The notes beneath the pieces were generated by a model. The model made no database searches. It was given only the letters and a program-made list of their open reading frames with translations, and had not been told where the DNA came from. Positions 17,765 through 25,020 of a stretch of 52,561 nucleotides of DNA are shown in pieces. The position numbers were made by a program, and so were the translations under genes. The stretch comes from Actinomyces succiniciruminis (lineage in GTDB: Bacteria > Actinomycetota > Actinomycetes > Actinomycetales > Actinomycetaceae), in assembly GCF_900002405.1 (NCBI RefSeq), contig NZ_LK995482.1, positions 1 through 52,561 of the forward strand, given 5' to 3'. The number at the start of each line of letters is the position of its first letter. The first letter of the stretch is position 1.

Positions 17765-18715
17765 CTAATCCGTATCCACCTGTGGAACCGCTGCGCGCTT
17801 ACGGTGGTAGAGCAGGTAGGCACCTACGCGGGCGCGCAGGCTCGGGCGCACCTCGTGCGGCCAGCGACGGGCGACGTAGGAGATGGCGTCGTCCACTTCG
17901 AGCCGCTGCGTGGAATTGCCGACGCGTACCCATAGTTCGGTGCCACCATTGCCCTTCGGGCCCTTGAGGTACACGGGGACGGGCGAGGGCGGCACCGTCA
18001 CCCGGCACACCTCGCCGGCCCCGTCGGTGGCCGGGGCGAAGTCCAGGCGCGGCAGCGCCGCGGCGTTTGTACCCAGCCGCACTCGCCACAGGCTGCGTAG
18101 GAACAGCTCGAAGCGGTCGGCGTCGGGCTGGCGCAGAGTGGCGTAGTCCGGGGCCAGGCCGATCAGGCGCCCGTCGTCGTCGCCGCCCAGCAGCAGGGTG
18201 CCTCCCCGGGAGTTGAGGAAGGCGGCCACGGTCTTGGCCACCACCGTTTCCATGGCATCGTCGCGCTTGCCGGTGTGCATGTTCACGCGGGCGGAGGACT
18301 TCAGCTCCAGCCGTTCCGACTCACCCCGCCGGGCCACCTCGGCGATCGGGTCCAGCGGCGGCTCATGCTGGATGCGGGTTATTACCAGCGCGGTTATTCC
18401 CACGACGATTACCGCGACTACGACGGCCGAGGCCAGCATCCGCGGCGCCCACAGATAGTCCTCGTTGAACAGCCAGGCACCACCGGCGAACCCTGCCCAC
18501 AGGCCGATCAGGGCAGTGAGGGTGGCCGTGGAGTTAGAGATCTGGGCTCGACGCCGTACCAGGTGAGAGGCGAAGCGACCGGCCAGATAGGCGACCAGCA
18601 GCGCCACCGGCTGAATGAGGACGGCGAACAGTAGCACCGGGCTGCGCGGTGCCGGCGGGAGGGCGGTGGCGTTAAGCGGCAGGACGCTAAGCAGGCCTGT
18701 GAAAGCGAAGGGCAT
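17765..18715 (-). CDS. Membrane protein with AlbA_2/Schlafen-like domain
   Basis: This 316-residue protein has two or three N-terminal membrane segments (PVLLFAVLIQPVALLVAYLA about 26-45, then ALIGLWAGFAGGAWLF and MLASAVVVAVIVVGITALVI). A cytoplasmic domain follows, with ESERLELKSSARVN and VVAKTVAAFLNSRGGTLLLG, the hallmark of the AlbA_2 (divergent AAA_4, Schlafen-like) domain, and GLAPDYATLRQPDADRFELF. AlbA_2 domains are usually DNA-binding or regulatory modules in soluble proteins. Fusion to a membrane anchor is less common. It is monocistronic, and neighbours give no hint of function. Confidence 0.75.
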   Translation of the reverse strand: MPFAFTGLLSVLPLNATALPPAPRSPVLLFAVLIQPVALLVAYLAGRFASHLVRRRAQISNSTATLTALIGLWAGFAGGAWLFNEDYLWAPRMLASAVVVAVIVVGITALVITRIQHEPPLDPIAEVARRGESERLELKSSARVNMHTGKRDDAMETVVAKTVAAFLNSRGGTLLLGGDDDGRLIGLAPDYATLRQPDADRFELFLRSLWRVRLGTNAAALPRLDFAPATDGAGEVCRVTVPPSPVPVYLKGPKGNGGTELWVRVGNSTQRLEVDDAISYVARRWPHEVRPSLRARVGAYLLYHRKRAAVPQVDTD

Positions 18716-18756
18716 AGTGCCTCAGCGTAGGCGCAGTGTGTCAAGCAGCGGGCTTG

Positions 18757-19011
18757 CAGGCGCAGGGCGAGCACAGTGATCAAAGGACTCCACACCAGGA
18801 TTCCGACGCCCTGGAGCGTCTTGCCGAGGATCTCCCCGGACAGTCCAGCGGAGTACATGTCAGCGGCATCGAAGAGGTTCACTCCGGCACCCCGTGCGAT
18901 ATCGATTTGCCGACGAGCCCCGTCGAGGCGGACCCTGCCGACGTTGCGGGCGAACCCGGTTCTGCCGAAGCCCATGGTGCCCGGGGTAATCGTCGAGACC
19001 CGCAGGCCACT
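18757..19011 (-). pseudogene. Aldo/keto reductase remnant with internal deletion
   Basis: Reading the minus strand, SGLRVSTITPGTMGFG, then LDGARRQIDIARGAGVNLFD and AADMYSAGLSGEILGKTLQ match the N-terminal quarter of an aldo/keto reductase, including the Asp of the catalytic tetrad. It then jumps straight to GVGILVWSPL, which in intact enzymes lies some 130-150 residues further on. After that the similarity ends. The frame across the junction is open, so this is an internally deleted, 3'-truncated remnant. It lies just downstream of no promoter I can identify and just upstream of the AlbA_2 gene start. Confidence 0.75.
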
Positions 19012-19319
19012 CTGTCCCACTGCCTGTATTACATGACATATACGGCACACCTCATCCGCGGGGGCGGAAGAGAAATCACAACCTCCCTTCCATCGTTTGT
19101 CTAGTCGCGATACATTTACCCCGATGCAGGACCTCATGTGCGTGCCGCCCGAAGGGCACCCGCCCCGGACACACACGCACCGATGTGCAGCAGCACGTCT
19201 TGATAGCCCGCCCCGCCAGCGGGGATGATGCGTTCAGCGACTCCGGCGGACACACCACTGGCCGGACGAACACCAAGCACAGCGCCCGTCGCACAGACAA
19301 CCGACAAAGGAGTTAGTCA

Positions 19320-21404
19320 ATGACCACCGAGCCCCTCGCGCTCACCGACCTCGACCTCAAGGCCATCAACGTCGCCAAGGCGCTGGCCGCCGACGCCGTG
19401 GAGGCGGCGGGATCCGGTCACCCCGGCACTGCGATCTCGTTGGCGCCCGTGGCTCACCTGCTCTACCAGCACGAGCTGCGCCACGACCCCGCCGACCCGA
19501 ACTGGCTCGGCCGCGACCGCTTCGTCCTGTCTGCCGGGCATGCCTCCCTGCTGCAGTACTGCCAGCTGTTCCTGACCGGCTACGACATCCCGGTGGAGGG
19601 CTTCACCCACTTCCGCTCCTCCGCCGGCCTGCCCGGACACCCCGAGTACGGGCACACCCCCGGCATCGAGACCACCACCGGTCCGCTGGGCGCGGGCTTC
19701 TCCAACGCCGTCGGCCTGGCCATGGCAGCCCGCCGCGAGCACGGCCTGTTCGAGCCCGATGCCGCCGACGGCGCCTCCCTGTTCGACCACTTCGTCTACA
19801 CGATCATGGGCGACGGGTGCATGCAGGAGGGCGTCGCCTCCGAGGCCGCCTCCCTGGCCGGCACCCTGCAGCTGGGCAACCTGATCGCCATCTACGACGA
19901 CAACGACATCTCCATCGAGGGCGACACCGACATCTCCTTCACCGAGGACCCCTCTGCCCGTTTCGAGGCCTACGGCTGGCAGGTGCTCGACGTCGACTGG
20001 AAGGCCGGCGGCACCTACCACGAGGACCTGCAGGCCCTGCACGAGGCGCTGGTGACCGCCCGCGCCGAGACCAAGCGGCCCACCATGATCCGCCTGCACA
20101 CGATCATCGCCTGGCCCTCCCCCACCAAGCAGGGGTCGGAGTCCTCCCACGGCGCCAAGCTCGGCGCCGAGGAGCTGGCCGGGCTGAAGACCGCCCTGGC
20201 CCTGGACCCGCAGGCGACCTTCCAGCTGCCCGACGACGTCATCGCCTTCACCCGCTCGCACGCCGCCGAGCGCGCCGCGGCCGCCCGCGCCGACTGGGAC
20301 GCCCGCCTGAACACCTGGCAGCAGAACTCCCCCGAGCAGGCCGCCCTGTTGGAGCGCCTGCGCGCCGGCAAGCTGGATGAGGGCCTGGAGGCCGCACTGC
20401 CGGTGTGGGAGGTCGGGGACGCCCTGGCCACCCGCGCCGCTTCCGGCAAGACGCTGACGGCCCTGGCGCCGGTCGCCCCGGAGCTGTGGGGCGGCTCGGC
20501 CGACCTGGCCGGCTCGAACAACACCACCATGGCCGGTGAGCCCTCCTTCCTGCCCACCGACCTGGCCCAGGCCGACGGCGACGGACCCTACGGGCGCACG
20601 CTGCACTTCGGCATCCGCGAGCACGCCATGGGCGGGATCCTCAACGGCATCGCCCTGGACCGCCTGACCCGCCCGTACGGCGGCACCTTCATGGTGTTCT
20701 CCGACTACATGCGTCCCGCCGTGCGCCTGGCGGCGCTGATGGGCCTGGGCTCCATCTTCGTCTGGACGCACGACTCCATCGGCGTGGGCGAGGACGGCCC
20801 CACCCACCAGCCGATCGAGCACCTGGCCGCGCTGCGCGCCATCCCCGGACTCGCCGTCGTCCGTCCCGCCGACGCCAATGAGACGGCAGCCGCCTGGGCG
20901 GAGATCCTGCGCCGCCCGGAGGGCCCGGCCGGAATCGTGCTGTCTCGGCAGAACCTGACCGTGCACGCCGACGCCGAGACCGCCCGCGCCGGCGTCGGCC
21001 GTGGCGCCTACGTGCTGGCCGAGGCCACCGACGCCGCCGGCGCCGAGGTCGCCCCCGCGGCGATCCTGATCGCCACCGGCTCCGAGGTGGGCGTGGCCAT
21101 GGACGCCCGCGAGGTGCTGCAGGCCGAGGGCACGCCCACCCGCGTGGTCTCGGCACCCTGCCTGGAGTGGTTCGCCCAGCAGGACGAGGCCTACCGGGCC
21201 TCGGTGCTGCCCGAGGCGGGCGTGCGGGTCTCGGTGGAGGCGGGCATTGCCATGGGTTGGCGTGAGGTGGTCGGCGCAGACGGTGAGATCGTCTCCCTGG
21301 ACCACTTCGGCGCCTCTGCGCCCGGCGCGCAGCTGTTCGAGGAATACGGCTTCACCGGCGAGGCGGTGGCGGCGCGGGTACGCGACGCCCTCGCTCGCGC
21401 CTGA
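19320..21404 (+). CDS. tkt: Transketolase
   Basis: This 694-residue enzyme transfers two-carbon units between sugar phosphates in the pentose phosphate pathway using thiamine diphosphate. The N-terminal cofactor domain has SAGHASLLQYCQLFL, TTGPLGAGFSNAVGLAMA and the ThDP motif MGDGCMQEG...YDDND. The pyrimidine domain has HFGIREHAMGGILNGIAL and THDSIGVGEDGPTHQPIE, with family-specific His and Glu residues. The start follows AAAGGAG by seven bases. It is free-standing, although in many actinobacteria tkt is followed by tal-zwf. Here a hairpin and repeat arrays follow instead. A 19-residue C-terminal block ends with a duplicated CGCGCCTGACGAAC. Confidence 0.95.
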   Translation: MTTEPLALTDLDLKAINVAKALAADAVEAAGSGHPGTAISLAPVAHLLYQHELRHDPADPNWLGRDRFVLSAGHASLLQYCQLFLTGYDIPVEGFTHFRSSAGLPGHPEYGHTPGIETTTGPLGAGFSNAVGLAMAARREHGLFEPDAADGASLFDHFVYTIMGDGCMQEGVASEAASLAGTLQLGNLIAIYDDNDISIEGDTDISFTEDPSARFEAYGWQVLDVDWKAGGTYHEDLQALHEALVTARAETKRPTMIRLHTIIAWPSPTKQGSESSHGAKLGAEELAGLKTALALDPQATFQLPDDVIAFTRSHAAERAAAARADWDARLNTWQQNSPEQAALLERLRAGKLDEGLEAALPVWEVGDALATRAASGKTLTALAPVAPELWGGSADLAGSNNTTMAGEPSFLPTDLAQADGDGPYGRTLHFGIREHAMGGILNGIALDRLTRPYGGTFMVFSDYMRPAVRLAALMGLGSIFVWTHDSIGVGEDGPTHQPIEHLAALRAIPGLAVVRPADANETAAAWAEILRRPEGPAGIVLSRQNLTVHADAETARAGVGRGAYVLAEATDAAGAEVAPAAILIATGSEVGVAMDAREVLQAEGTPTRVVSAPCLEWFAQQDEAYRASVLPEAGVRVSVEAGIAMGWREVVGADGEIVSLDHFGASAPGAQLFEEYGFTGEAVAARVRDALARA

Positions 21405-21427
21405 CGAACCACTCCCTCACTTCGCTG

Positions 21428-21469
21428 AGGCGCGGGCGGACCACCTTTGCCGGCGGTTCGCCCGCGCCT
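21428..21469 (+). terminator. Hairpin after tkt
   Basis: AGGCGCGGGCGGACC (21428-21442) pairs with GGTTCGCCCGCGCCT (21455-21469), 14 of 15 positions, around a 12-base loop. It starts 24 bases after the tkt stop and lacks a U-tract, as is common in high-GC actinobacteria. The right arm also duplicates the tkt stop context CGCGCCTGACGAAC. Confidence 0.65.
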
Positions 21470-21589
21470 GACGAACGTCCGCCATGGCGTGGGTGAGCCA
21501 CCTGCCTCAGCCGGTGCGCTCGCCCACGCCCGTTCGGCATGTCTACCCACCCGGTCTCGACGCTCCCGCTCAAGACGCACCGGGCCGCA

Positions 21590-21716
21590 TTCCACGACCC
21601 CCGGCGATGTTCCACGACCTTGGTGTACGTTGCACGACCCCGGGGTGGTCGTGGAAAGCACACCGAGGTCGTGCAGTGCGGCCCGAGGTCGTGAAATGCG
21701 ACCCCCGACCGCGGAA
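21590..21716. repeat. TTCCACGACC array, three forward then three to four inverted copies
   Basis: Forward copies TTCCACGACC, TTCCACGACC and TTGCACGACC start at 21590, 21610 and 21630. Inverted copies GGTCGTGGAA, GGTCGTGCAG and GGTCGTGAAA start at 21647, 21667 and 21687, with a decayed fourth, GACCGCGGAA, at 21707. Spacing within each half is exactly 20 bp. Ten conserved bases alternate with ten variable ones. The orientation switches at about 21643, so the whole array is one large dyad. Confidence 0.9.
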
Positions 21717-21745
21717 CGCGCCGGGCACCGCCGGTGTGCCCGCAC

Positions 21746-22119
21746 CTAGGTCGTGTTGTGTAAGTCGTTTGTGCCGGCGGGGCGGTGCTGGCGATGTGGA
21801 TGGTGGTCTGATAGCGGATGGCGAGTTCGTCGTATCTGGTGGCTACGGGGCTCCAGTTTGAGCGGGCTGTGTGCGCTCGTCGAGGGGGCGAGTGGGTCTT
21901 GCACCGCCCCGGTTGGACCGCCAACGCCCCGGTTGGACCGCCACCGCCCCGGTTGGACCGCCAACGCCCCGGTTGGACCGCCAACGCCCCGTTGGACCGC
22001 TGTAACCGGCGGCTACGGCGGTCCAACGGGGGAACAGGGGTCCAACTGACAGGCTCAACAGCCACACACCGCCACCCAACCGCGCACCGCCACCCAAGCA
22101 CTTACACAACAGGACCTAG
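21746..22119 (-). mobile_element. Remnant of an IS5-like insertion sequence
   Basis: Terminal inverted repeats CTAGGTCGTGTTGTGTAAGT (21746-21765) and ACTTACACAACAGGACCTAG (22100-22119) match at 19 of 20 positions and begin with CTAG at both ends, which may be the target duplication. Inside, the minus strand encodes ATRYDELAIRYQTTIHIAS (about 21787-21849), which resembles the C-terminal end of IS5-family transposases. The rest of the transposase is gone and a 20-bp tandem array occupies part of the interior. Family assignment rests on that short peptide and the ends. Confidence 0.6.
21911..22049. repeat. 20-bp tandem array with inverted copies inside the IS remnant
   Basis: GGTTGGACCGCCAACGCCCC repeats at 21911, 21931, 21951 and 21971, with a slightly altered fifth unit from 21991. 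Inverted copies of the GGTCCAAC core follow at about 22020 and 22039. CCCCGTTGGACCGC (21987-22000) and GCGGTCCAACGGGG (22018-22031) form a perfect 14-bp stem with a 17-base loop. Forward copies followed by inverted copies at about 20-bp spacing is the same plan as in the array at 21590. Confidence 0.9.
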
Positions 22120-22868
22120 TAGCAGGCGAGCGGCCCCGACGGGCCCTCGATCACCCGGATGGGGGTGCCGAAGACGGCGGTGAGCACGTCGTCACGCATG
22201 ATGTCCGCCGGCGGGCCGAAGCGGAATACGCCGCCGTCCTTCAGGGCGCAGATGCGGTCGGCGTAGCGGGCCGCGAAGTTGATGTCATGCAGCACGATCA
22301 GCACGGTGCGGCCGAACTCCTTCGCGGCGCGCTCCAGGTGGTTCATCATCTCCACGCTGTGGGCGATGTCGAGGTTGTTCAGGGGCTCGTCCAGCAGCAC
22401 ATAGTCGGTCTCCTGACACAGCACCATGGCCACATAGGCGCGCTGCCGCTGCCCGCCGGAGAGTTCGTCCAGATGGCGGCGCTCCAAGTCGCCCAGACCG
22501 AAGAAGTCGATGTAGCGGGAGATGATGCGCTCGTCGTCGGCAGTGAGCCGCCCGTGGGAGTAGGGGAAGCGCCCGAAGCCCACCAGCTGACGCACGGTGA
22601 GCCGGGTGATGAAGTGGTTCTCCTGCCGCAGGATGGACAGCACCCGGGCCAGGTCCGCCGACTTGGTGGAGGACACATCCAGCCCGGCCACACGCACGGC
22701 ACCCTCGTCAATCCCCAGCAGCCGCCCCACCATGGTCAACAGCGTGGACTTGCCGGCGCCGTTAGGACCGATGAAGGCGGTGATCCCGCCGGCGGGCAGC
22801 TCCAGGCTGACCGGCCCGATGGAAACCTCGGAGTTGTAGACCTTCCGCACCCGGTCCAGCTCAATCAC
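22116..22868 (-). CDS. Iron-siderophore ABC transporter ATPase
   Basis: This 250-residue ATPase powers ferric-siderophore import. It has Walker A GPNGAGKST (about 34-42), the signature LSGGQRQRAYVAM, Walker B DYVLLDEP and the switch His in VLIVLHDINFAARYAD. The start is a GTG at 22868 overlapping the stop of the preceding permease gene by four bases (GTGA); the frame stays open far upstream but only this start begins the conserved MIELDRV. Sequence is closest in feel to the YclP/FatE/CeuD group of siderophore ATPases. It is the last gene of the operon, and its stop lies within the right end of the IS remnant's neighbourhood. Confidence 0.92.
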   Translation of the reverse strand: MIELDRVRKVYNSEVSIGPVSLELPAGGITAFIGPNGAGKSTLLTMVGRLLGIDEGAVRVAGLDVSSTKSADLARVLSILRQENHFITRLTVRQLVGFGRFPYSHGRLTADDERIISRYIDFFGLGDLERRHLDELSGGQRQRAYVAMVLCQETDYVLLDEPLNNLDIAHSVEMMNHLERAAKEFGRTVLIVLHDINFAARYADRICALKDGGVFRFGPPADIMRDDVLTAVFGTPIRVIEGPSGPLACY

Positions 22869-23998
22869 AGGCGCCCCTTTCTGAGCACGACGACGAGGAA
22901 CACCGAGCCGCCCACCAGCTCGATGATGATGGAGACGACGCCCTGGGCGTAGAACACGTGCCGCATGACGAAGTAGGCGCCCGTGAGCACGAGCAGTCCC
23001 AGGCTGGCGGCCATGGGGAACAGGTAGCGGTGGTCGTAGGTGCCCGACAGCTGGTAGGACAGGGTCGCCACCAGGAAGCCGAGGAAGGTCATGGGGCCGA
23101 CCAGCGCCGTCGAGGTGGCCATGAGCACCGAGACCAGCACCAGCACGCCGATTGTGGCGCGGGTGTGGTGCAGCCCCAGAGTGGTGGCGGCGTCCCGCCC
23201 CAGGGCGAGCACATCGAGCCGGCGCGAGTACGCCAGCAGGGCGGCACTCGTCACCACCGCCAGGGGGATGGCGATCGGGTAGTAGTCGGGGTCGGCATTG
23301 GCGATGGAGCCGAACAGTCGGGCGGAGAGCAGGTCGAACTCGCTGGGCGTGAGCAGGCGCTGCATGAAGGTGGTCAGGCTCCCCAGGGCCGAGCCGATCA
23401 CGACGCCGATCAGCAGCATCGAGTACAGGTTGCGCGCGCCGCCGGTCAGCAGCCAGGAGTACAGCAGTAGGGACAGCCCCACCATGAGCGCCAGCCGCAG
23501 GGCGAACATGGGCGCGGTGCGGGTGGCGGTCAGGCCGGTGGCCCCGAAGAAGAAGATGGTGGCGGTCTGGATGGCCCGGTACAGGGACTCGAATCCCATG
23601 AGCGACGGCGTGATGATGCGGTTGCCGGTTGCGGTCTGGAAGGCGACGGTGGCCATGGCCTGGCATACGGCCACCACGATCATGGCGACTACGGCGTCCA
23701 GGCGCCGCTGGGCGATGAGCCAGAAGCCGCGGCTGCCCGGTTCCATCGGGTTCTTCCACACCAGCAGGCCGACGGCGAAGCAGACCGCCAGGCCCGTGAC
23801 CGCCAGGTAGGTCAGCCACCAGCGACGGCGGGCGGAGGAGTTCGGGAAGGCGCCGGAGCGGCGGACGACGGCGGGGCTGCGCGTGGCCACGTCGGCGTCC
23901 GTGGGGGCACCCGGCGTCGTACCCGTGTCGGCGCTGGGCGTCGTTGCGTCGGTATCGAGACGGCCAGTTGGGGGTGCGGCCGAGGCATTGTGGCTCAT
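22865..23998 (-). CDS. Iron-siderophore ABC transporter permease (FecCD family), second subunit
   Basis: This 377-residue FecCD/BtuC-type permease begins with a hydrophilic tail of about 60 residues rich in Thr, Ala and Pro, then about nine to ten membrane segments. The blocks RIITPSLMGFESLYRA, ALVGPMTFLGFLVA and SYQLSGTYDHRYLFP are typical of the FatC/CeuC-like branch. I prefer the ATG at 23998, spaced six bases from GGAAGGG, over the ATG at 24004 that overlaps the previous stop as ATGA. It should pair with the permease encoded just before it. Confidence 0.9.
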   Translation of the reverse strand: MSHNASAAPPTGRLDTDATTPSADTGTTPGAPTDADVATRSPAVVRRSGAFPNSSARRRWWLTYLAVTGLAVCFAVGLLVWKNPMEPGSRGFWLIAQRRLDAVVAMIVVAVCQAMATVAFQTATGNRIITPSLMGFESLYRAIQTATIFFFGATGLTATRTAPMFALRLALMVGLSLLLYSWLLTGGARNLYSMLLIGVVIGSALGSLTTFMQRLLTPSEFDLLSARLFGSIANADPDYYPIAIPLAVVTSAALLAYSRRLDVLALGRDAATTLGLHHTRATIGVLVLVSVLMATSTALVGPMTFLGFLVATLSYQLSGTYDHRYLFPMAASLGLLVLTGAYFVMRHVFYAQGVVSIIIELVGGSVFLVVVLRKGRL

Positions 23999-24000
23999 GC

Positions 24001-25020
24001 TCATCCCTTCCCGGTCTGGCGGATGATCAGGGCGATGAACACCGCGGCCCCCACCAGGCCGAGTATCACGGCCACCGGGATCTCGAAGGGGGCGATGATG
24101 GTACGAGCGAGCAGGTCGCAGGCGGTGATCAAGCCGATCCCCACCAGGCACACCCAGGGCAGGTTGGAGCGCAGGTCGTCCCCACGGCGCATGGACACCA
24201 GGTTTGGGACGATCAACCCCAGGAAGGGCAGCGAGCCGACCACCACGGTGACGGTGCCGGTGGCCACGGCCACCAGAGCGGTGCCGATCAGCACCGTGCG
24301 CCGGTAGTCGACGCCGATGTTCGTGGCGACGTCCTCCCCCAGGCCGACGGCGGTCAGGTGGTCGGCGTAGTAGAAGATCGCGGCCACGACCGCTACCACG
24401 ATCCACAACACCTCGTACTGGCCCCGGTACACCGACGTGAAGCTGCCCTGGAACCACACGCCCAGGGATTGCAGCATGTCGGTGCGCAGCGCGAAGAAGG
24501 TGGACACCGCGCTGACCACCGCCCCCAGCATCATGCCGATGATCGGCACCAGCAGGGAGGAACGGAGGGAGACCCGGCGCAACAGCAGAAAGAACACCAT
24601 GGTGCCGATGAATGAGGCGGTGACGGCGCCGGCCATTCGCCCCAACACGCTGGCTCGGGGGAAGACCACCATCACCGTCAACAGGCCCAGGCCGGCCCAT
24701 TCGGTGGTGCCGGTGGTGGTCGGCTCCACGAAGCGGTTCTGGGTGATCAGCTGCATGACCAGGCCGGACATGCTCATGGCGGCCCCGGCCAAAACCAGCG
24801 CGAGCGTGCGGGGGACGCGGACGTTGCGGAACATCTCCCAGCCGTCCGCGTGGGACAGAATCGAGTACTGGCCGGTGGCCAGGCTCAGCGCCAGCAGGGC
24901 CAGCACCGCCAGCAGCCCGACCGCGAGCCCCCGGCTGACCAGGGGCTCGCGGGTGCGGGCAGCAGCGTCAGCAGCGCGACCAGCTGGTGCTTCTGACCTA
25001 GAGAGCTGCCGGGTGCTCAG
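24001..25020 (-). CDS. Iron-siderophore ABC transporter permease (FecCD family), first subunit, probable CTG start
   Basis: A FecCD-type permease of about 339 residues, with blocks MSMSGLVMQLITQNRFVEP, TTGTTEWAGLGLL and GSLPFLGLIVPNLV that are typical of siderophore permeases. The first common start codon (GTG at 24906) falls inside the first membrane helix (GLAVGLLAVLALLALSLATG), so it would cut that helix. The frame is open up to the stop of the binding-protein gene, where a CTG at 25020 overlaps that stop as CTGA and is preceded by GAAGG at nine bases. I therefore take the CTG start as the best reading. The alternative is a truncated protein of 301 residues. Confidence 0.85.
   Translation of the reverse strand: MSTRQLSRSEAPAGRAADAAARTREPLVSRGLAVGLLAVLALLALSLATGQYSILSHADGWEMFRNVRVPRTLALVLAGAAMSMSGLVMQLITQNRFVEPTTTGTTEWAGLGLLTVMVVFPRASVLGRMAGAVTASFIGTMVFFLLLRRVSLRSSLLVPIIGMMLGAVVSAVSTFFALRTDMLQSLGVWFQGSFTSVYRGQYEVLWIVVAVVAAIFYYADHLTAVGLGEDVATNIGVDYRRTVLIGTALVAVATGTVTVVVGSLPFLGLIVPNLVSMRRGDDLRSNLPWVCLVGIGLITACDLLARTIIAPFEIPVAVILGLVGAAVFIALIIRQTGKG

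Noticed and set aside
19317-21305. A 662-codon open frame on the minus strand opposite tkt
   Set aside because: It is a mirror of the transketolase codon pattern: GC-rich third positions make the antisense strand free of stops. No motif or start signal supports it, and tkt itself is unmistakable.
21911-21990. The 20-bp tandem units as a CRISPR array
   Set aside because: Whole units are near-identical with no unique spacers of 30 or more bases, and there are no cas genes.
22865-24700. 611-codon reading of the permease gene and the 567-codon reading of the ATPase gene
   Set aside because: These frames run through neighbouring genes in the wrong frame; the overlapping ATGA/GTGA starts give standard-length proteins.
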